Assembly: GCA_014529385.2 (NCBI GenBank)
Contig: CM043952.1
Location: forward strand, 59,627,119 to 59,691,118
Origin: Adiantum capillus-veneris
Taxonomy: Eukaryota; Streptophyta; Polypodiopsida; Polypodiales; Pteridaceae
Length of the DNA: 64,000 nt
Reading direction: 5' to 3'
Shown here: in pieces, positions 59,858 to 64,000 of the stretch
Numbering within the stretch: the first letter of the stretch is position 1
How the letters are laid out: each line of letters begins with the position of its first letter
Translations under genes and position numbers: made by a program
The notes under the pieces: generated by a model
Told to the model about the DNA's origin: nothing
Databases searched by the model: none
Seen by the model: only the letters and a program-made list of their open reading frames with translations

Positions 59858-60084
59858 TGTTACCATATACATGTGGTAGTGATGTGTGTGAACACACTAG
59901 GACCGCCGGGGCATTTTTCCCCTCTTTAGGAGGTTTTTTCCCACGTGCATTGTATATACGCCCATCACTCTAGGGCTATCTATCTTTCCATTGCACACTA
60001 AGTTATACACTCTCTATTGTGTGCCTTGAGCTTCCTTCGTCTTCTCCAAGCTGTGTGTGCTTCTCTGCAACCCTAATTCCAACA
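59858..60084 (+). repeat. 5' LTR of the right-edge copia
   Basis: About 227 bp from TGTTACCATATAC to CCAACA, ending two bases before the PBS. The left limit is set by the TG and by the loss of gypsy coding sequence. Confidence 0.75.
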
Positions 60085-60086
60085 AT

Positions 60087-60098
60087 TGGTATCAGAGC
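60087..60098 (+). other. Primer-binding site (initiator tRNA-Met)
   Basis: TGGTATCAGAGC, two bases after the LTR. Confidence 0.93.
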
Positions 60099-60378
60099 AG
60101 GTCACGTCCTCCCGGGGCTAGTCGCCAGCTGCTCCAGCACACGCCTGCTCACTTTCTCCGATTTCAGGGAACTTTGGATTTGGGCTCATTTCGGCCTCCG
60201 TTTCCACTACAGGCAGTACTGCACAGGCTATTTCGTCATTTTGTGCAGAATTTCTATCAGTGCCGTTTTCTACATAACAGGTGCCTTATAGTCTTCTACG
60301 GTCTGTGCTATATAGCGCAGGTTGTTCTCGCTCCATTTCTCCTATTTTCGGGCAATTTTCACATCAGGTGCAGCATTT

Positions 60379-61857
60379 ACCATGGCTGACAATAACAATA
60401 CATATGTGTTCAAGATGTTTGCTGCTGAGGATGGGTTGGATGGGGACAACTACCCTATGTGGGCTTATATGATGCAACATATTCTTGTGTCAAAGGGTGT
60501 CTGGAACATTGTGCAGGGCATTGATGTACGTCCCGGTTCTGAGAATGTAGGCGATGTTGAGGATGTTGCAGGTTTTGCTGCAAGGATTGCAGTTGTTAGA
60601 GTTGTTTTGCCTACGACAGAACAAGCTTGTTGGGATGTTAAGGATGCGCAGGCTCATGCATTGATTGCGTTGTCTGTGAAGCGCACCATTGTTCCTCACA
60701 TCCGTTCAACAAAATCTGCAAAACAGGCTTGGGATATTTTAGCAGGTCTTTATGCAAGCCGCAATGAGGCTAAAATTGCTTTGCTGCATAAAGAGCTGGA
60801 GTCGAAGATTATGCATGAGGAAGATGATATGGACACTTTCCTTGCTAGTGTCAAGGATATCAATGAGCAACTCATTTCTGCAGGTGAAGTCATTTCGGAC
60901 AGTTCCCTAGTGTAGACTGTTCTTGATGCCTTACCAGATTCCTACCAGACTTTTGCTAGTACTTGGAGACTGATGACCCAAGGAAATCCTGAAGTTGTCA
61001 AGTTTGATGCATTATGCACATTGCTGTTGCAAGAGTCACTGTCCAGAAAAAACAGGACTAGACAGCGTGCAGTTGAACAGGCTTTGATTGCTTCTCAAAG
61101 AAAGGGTGGTAACAGTAATGCAGCCACTTCTTATGGTTCTGCTGCGAGTGGCAAAAATTATGTTCCTAATGCTTCTGCTGGCAGCACTTTGTCTGGTAAT
61201 TTTGGTGATAAGGGCAAAAAGAAGATGCGTTGCCATTATTGTAAAGCCAATGATCACTTGATCAAGTCGTGTCCTAAGTTGAAGGCCAAAGAGGCTAAGA
61301 AGAAAGAGGGTGGTTCCACTGCAAATGCTGGTTCCACTACAAATGCAGCCATTGTTGAGTCTTCTGTGAAAGGAGATTGTGTTGCTGATGTTGATGCAGA
61401 ATGGGCTTTTAGCGCAGAGTGCACTTACAATCCTGCTGTCCATGATGCATGCTTGTTAGTTGCTGCAGATTCACATGTGTGGTATTTCGACAGTGGTGCT
61501 ACAAAGCACATTACCTCACATCGTGAATTGTTTACCTCTCTCAAGTTTGTCCCTCATGGGAATTCAGTCACTTGTGCCAACAACGCCTCTTATCCAGTTC
61601 AGGGAGTTGGAAAGATTGTGCTCACTGCTGCTAATGGCAGTTCCTTCACACTTGTTGATGCACTTTATATACCTGGGATCAAGAAGAATCTCTTGTCTGT
61701 ATCCGCACTTGCTAGACTTGGACTTGTAGTCAAATTTGTGGATGACAGATGTACAGTTCATGATCTCAGTTTTGGTGATGAAATTGTTGCATCTGGGCTT
61801 TTGTGCCGTGGGCTGTATAAGCTCACTTTGTATGACAAGTGTGGAAAAAAAAAATGA
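60379..61857 (+). pseudogene. gag: Copia gag and protease
   Basis: One frame starting MADNNNTYVFKMFAAEDGLD at 60,379. The gag capsid-type region has GDNYPMWAYMMQHILVSKGV, AWDILAGLYASRNEAKIALL and MDTFLASVKDINEQL. A TAG (60,913-60,915) interrupts it, and the same frame continues with TVLDALPDSYQTFAS. The zinc knuckle is the standard CHYCKANDHLIKSC (CX2CX4HX4C). The protease follows: VWYFDSGATKHITS with DSGA, then VDALYIPGIKKNLLSVSALA. A TGA (61,855-61,857) after an A-rich run separates it from pol, again without frame change. A stop-free reconstruction would be a single gag-pol frame. Confidence 0.92.
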
Positions 61858-64000
61858 AATGCTGTTGCAGATTCAAGGGCTATTTCAGATGCAAAACTTT
61901 GGCATGCACGTTTTGGTCATCTAAATTTTGCCAGTTTGCTGCGTTTGCAAAAATCTGATATGGTTGCTTCTTTGCCACCTCTTGAAGCACCTGTCAAACA
62001 TGTTTGTGAAGGCTATATTTTGGGTAAGATGCAGCGTTCTAAATTTCCAAAGGATGGTTCAGTTCAGGCCACATGCAGGTTGCAGCTTGTGCATAGTGAT
62101 GTTTGTGGGCCCATGCAAACTCCGTCGTTGGGCAATTACCTGTACTTCGTGACTTTCATTGATGATTACTCCAGGCATGCATGGGTATTTCCGCTTAAAG
62201 CGAAGTGTGAAGTTTTTATGTGCTTCAAACAATTTCTGGCTATGGCTGAAAATATCTCGAAATGTACTATGGGCACCCTCCGTTCCGATCGAGGGGGGGA
62301 GTATATATCTCATGAATTTAATGCATTTCTGGCTAGTCATGGGATAAAACACCAATGTACAGTGCCTTATACGCCTCAGCAAAATGGTGTTGCTGAGAGG
62401 AAAAACAGGTCACTGATGGAAATGGCACGATGTATGGTCAAAAGTCAAGCTTTACCGCATTCTTTTTGGCTTGAGGCCATCATGTGTGCCACTTATGTAC
62501 TTAACAGGTGTCCTACGAAAGCTTTGCAGTCTATTACTCCATATGAAGCGTGGCATGATAGAAAGCCTTCTATTGAGCACATGCGTGTTTTTGGCTGTTT
62601 GGCATATGATTTGATGCCACAAGTACAGCGCAAAAAATTGGATGATAAGGCTGTCAAATGTATTTTTGTTGGTTATAGTGCTGAAAGCAAAGATTACAGG
62701 TTGTATCATCCGCAAACAAAACGTATTCTGGTTTCTCGGGATGTAGTGTTTGTGGAAGACTCTGTTCAGCCCTTGCTGTCATGTACTAGAGACAGTAATG
62801 TAAGCTCACAGGACATTTATGACACTTTGTTGCCTCTTTTCAGTGGTGGAAATATGAATGTAAGTTCCAATGAGGCAAATGTACAGCCTATGGGGGTTTC
62901 TGAAAATGTTCTAGATCAGCCTATTACTGATGCAGATGTACATGATATACTTGATGAGGAAAGGGCTGAAAATGAGCAGGCTAGAGGTATGCCAAAATGG
63001 CTGGTGCACACTTTGCGTGACAGTAAATTGGATGCACCTTTGTCTAGTCGTACTCGTTCAGGCTCTCGCCATGCATGTTATGCATCAGATTGTTATGCTT
63101 TGGCTGTGTCTAGCTTACATGATGTTGAGGAGCCTCTGACTTTTGATGAAGCACAAAATTCAGAAAATTGGATGGCTGCCATGCAATTAGAATATGAAGC
63201 ACTTATAGAGAATGACACATGGACTTTATGTGATTTGCCTCCTGGCAAAAAGGCCATTGGTACGAAGTGGGTTTACAAGTTGAAACGCAAGCCGGATGGT
63301 GAGATCGATCGCCATAAGGCTCGACTTGTTGCAAAGGGTTATGCACAGCAAAAAGGCATACATTATGAAGAGACTTTTGCTCCCACTTGTCGTATGACTA
63401 CTGTGCATTTTCTATGTGCATTGGCAGCTCATTTTGGTTGGGATGTACATCAATCATACATTGTTACTGCTTTCTTGAATAGTGACATATTTGAGGAAGT
63501 TTATGTAACGCAGCCTCGCGGTTTTGTCATAAAAGGACAAGAGGACAAAGTGTGCAAATGTAACAAGGCTTTGTATGGGTTGAAGCAATCTCCTCGTTCT
63601 TGGTATGAGAAAGCTCACACTCATTTGGTCAAACAAGGCTTTCGTAACAGTCCAACAGAAAGCACATTGTATGTAAAGCGTGAGGGTGATGTACTTCTCA
63701 TTGTGGTTATTTATGTTGATGATTTGTTGATCACTGGGCCAAATGAGAGACATATTGCTGAATTTAAGGCTGATTTGAATGCTACTTTCAAGATGAAAGA
63801 TTTGGGGCTGTTGCATCATTATTTGGGCATACAGTTTAAGCAGTGTGATGGTGGTATTGCCTTGTGTCAGAAAAGTTACATAGAGACATTGCTATGTAAG
63901 TTTGGACTTGAGTATTGCAAAACTATTGCCACTCCCATGGAAACAGGTTTGAAGTTGAGTCTACATGATGCTGGTGATCCTGCTGATGTCACTCTTTTCC
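61858..64000 (+). pseudogene. pol: Copia integrase and RT, open to the window edge
   Basis: Same frame as gag; I read it codon by codon and found no stop to 64,000. The zinc region is WHARFGHLN and VCEGYILGK, where the second Cys of CxxC has become Tyr (TAT, 62,014-62,016). The integrase core keeps VHSDVCGP, LRSDRGGEY and PQQNGVAERKNR. RT has WTLCDLPPGKKAIGTKWVYK and LVAKGYAQQKGIHYEETF, then HQSYIVTAFLNSDIFEEVYV, where motif A should read MDVKTAFLN: the catalytic Asp is Tyr (63,457-63,459). YVDD is intact (IYVDDLLITG). Open but catalytically dead as read. Confidence 0.93.

Larger units (their letters stand above)
59858..64000 (+). mobile_element. Ty1/copia element, truncated by the window edge
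   Basis: LTR, PBS, gag, protease, integrase and RT follow in order on the plus strand. The sequence ends inside RT/RNase H at the window edge, so the 3' LTR and right TSD cannot be checked. It is inserted into the gag region of gypsy B. Its protein motifs differ from those of the copia at 35-40 kb (different gag start, different LTR), so it is another family. Confidence 0.93.

Noticed and set aside
60019-60389. Frames inside the right-edge copia leader
   Set aside because: They lie in the LTR and leader before the gag start, overlap in several frames and have no motif.

Overview
This window looks like nuclear DNA of a land plant, and essentially all of it is transposable elements (TEs) and their debris. 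I found no intact host gene, no rRNA or tRNA gene and no CRISPR array. Plant origin follows from the element families: CACTA (En/Spm) DNA transposons with DUF4216/DUF4218-type proteins, Ty1/copia and Ty3/gypsy retrotransposons primed by initiator-tRNA-Met (TGGTATCAGAGC), and plant-type LINEs. The one host gene family represented at length is a wrecked PLS-type pentatricopeptide-repeat (PPR) array. Its phrasing (VDMYAKCGVLE, NALIAGCVQQ, MQSEGLSPDAITY) reminds me of the large PPR families of ferns, lycophytes and mosses, so a seed-free plant, perhaps a fern, is my guess rather than a demonstrated fact. Very long (CT)n tracts are scattered everywhere.

Layout, left to right. 1-3,400: decayed minus-strand gypsy gag, an unidentified decayed coding stretch, and a gypsy RT fragment. 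4,092-14,411: a complete but non-coding (LARD-like) LTR retrotransposon with two 456-bp LTRs and a CCAGC target-site duplication (TSD). It is split by a CACTA element (8,064-12,663, TSD ATT) that carries an intact three-exon TnpA-like gene, the tail of a TnpD-like gene, and what looks like a captured heavy-metal-associated (HMA) domain. 16,050-20,090: a LINE fragment abutting the right half of a second copy of that CACTA family, itself split by an internally deleted copia element (18,236-20,040, TSD TGTAT). 20,091-34,346: low-complexity DNA, two copies of a MITE-like repeat, three LINE copies, and local duplications. 34,347-47,604: a second, larger CACTA family (TSD CGT, genes on the minus strand) with a seven-copy 173-bp minisatellite upstream of its transposase gene. 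A nearly complete copia element (35,334-40,538, TSD GTCTA) sits inside its TnpA-like gene.

48,030-50,700: PPR pseudogene array built from 512-bp units duplicated as a 1,304-bp dimer. 50,703-59,857: minus-strand gypsy sequence. An LTR with the 3' end of one element (A) is followed by a second element (B) whose pol has an unusual second retropepsin-like domain and W-[VI]-P-K repeats downstream of the integrase. 59,858-64,000: the 5' LTR, gag and most of pol of a plus-strand copia element, cut by the window edge and inserted into gypsy B.

How the parts relate: TSDs and nesting give a partial insertion order (LARD before CACTA-1; CACTA-2 before its copia; gypsy A probably before gypsy B, and B before the right-edge copia). 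By hand count the LARD LTRs differ at about 10% of positions and the copia LTRs at 35-40 kb at about 4%. Seven of the eight in-frame stops I list across the nested elements are TAG, as expected if methylated CAG sites were deaminated. All domain assignments are by eye from motifs; no search was run.
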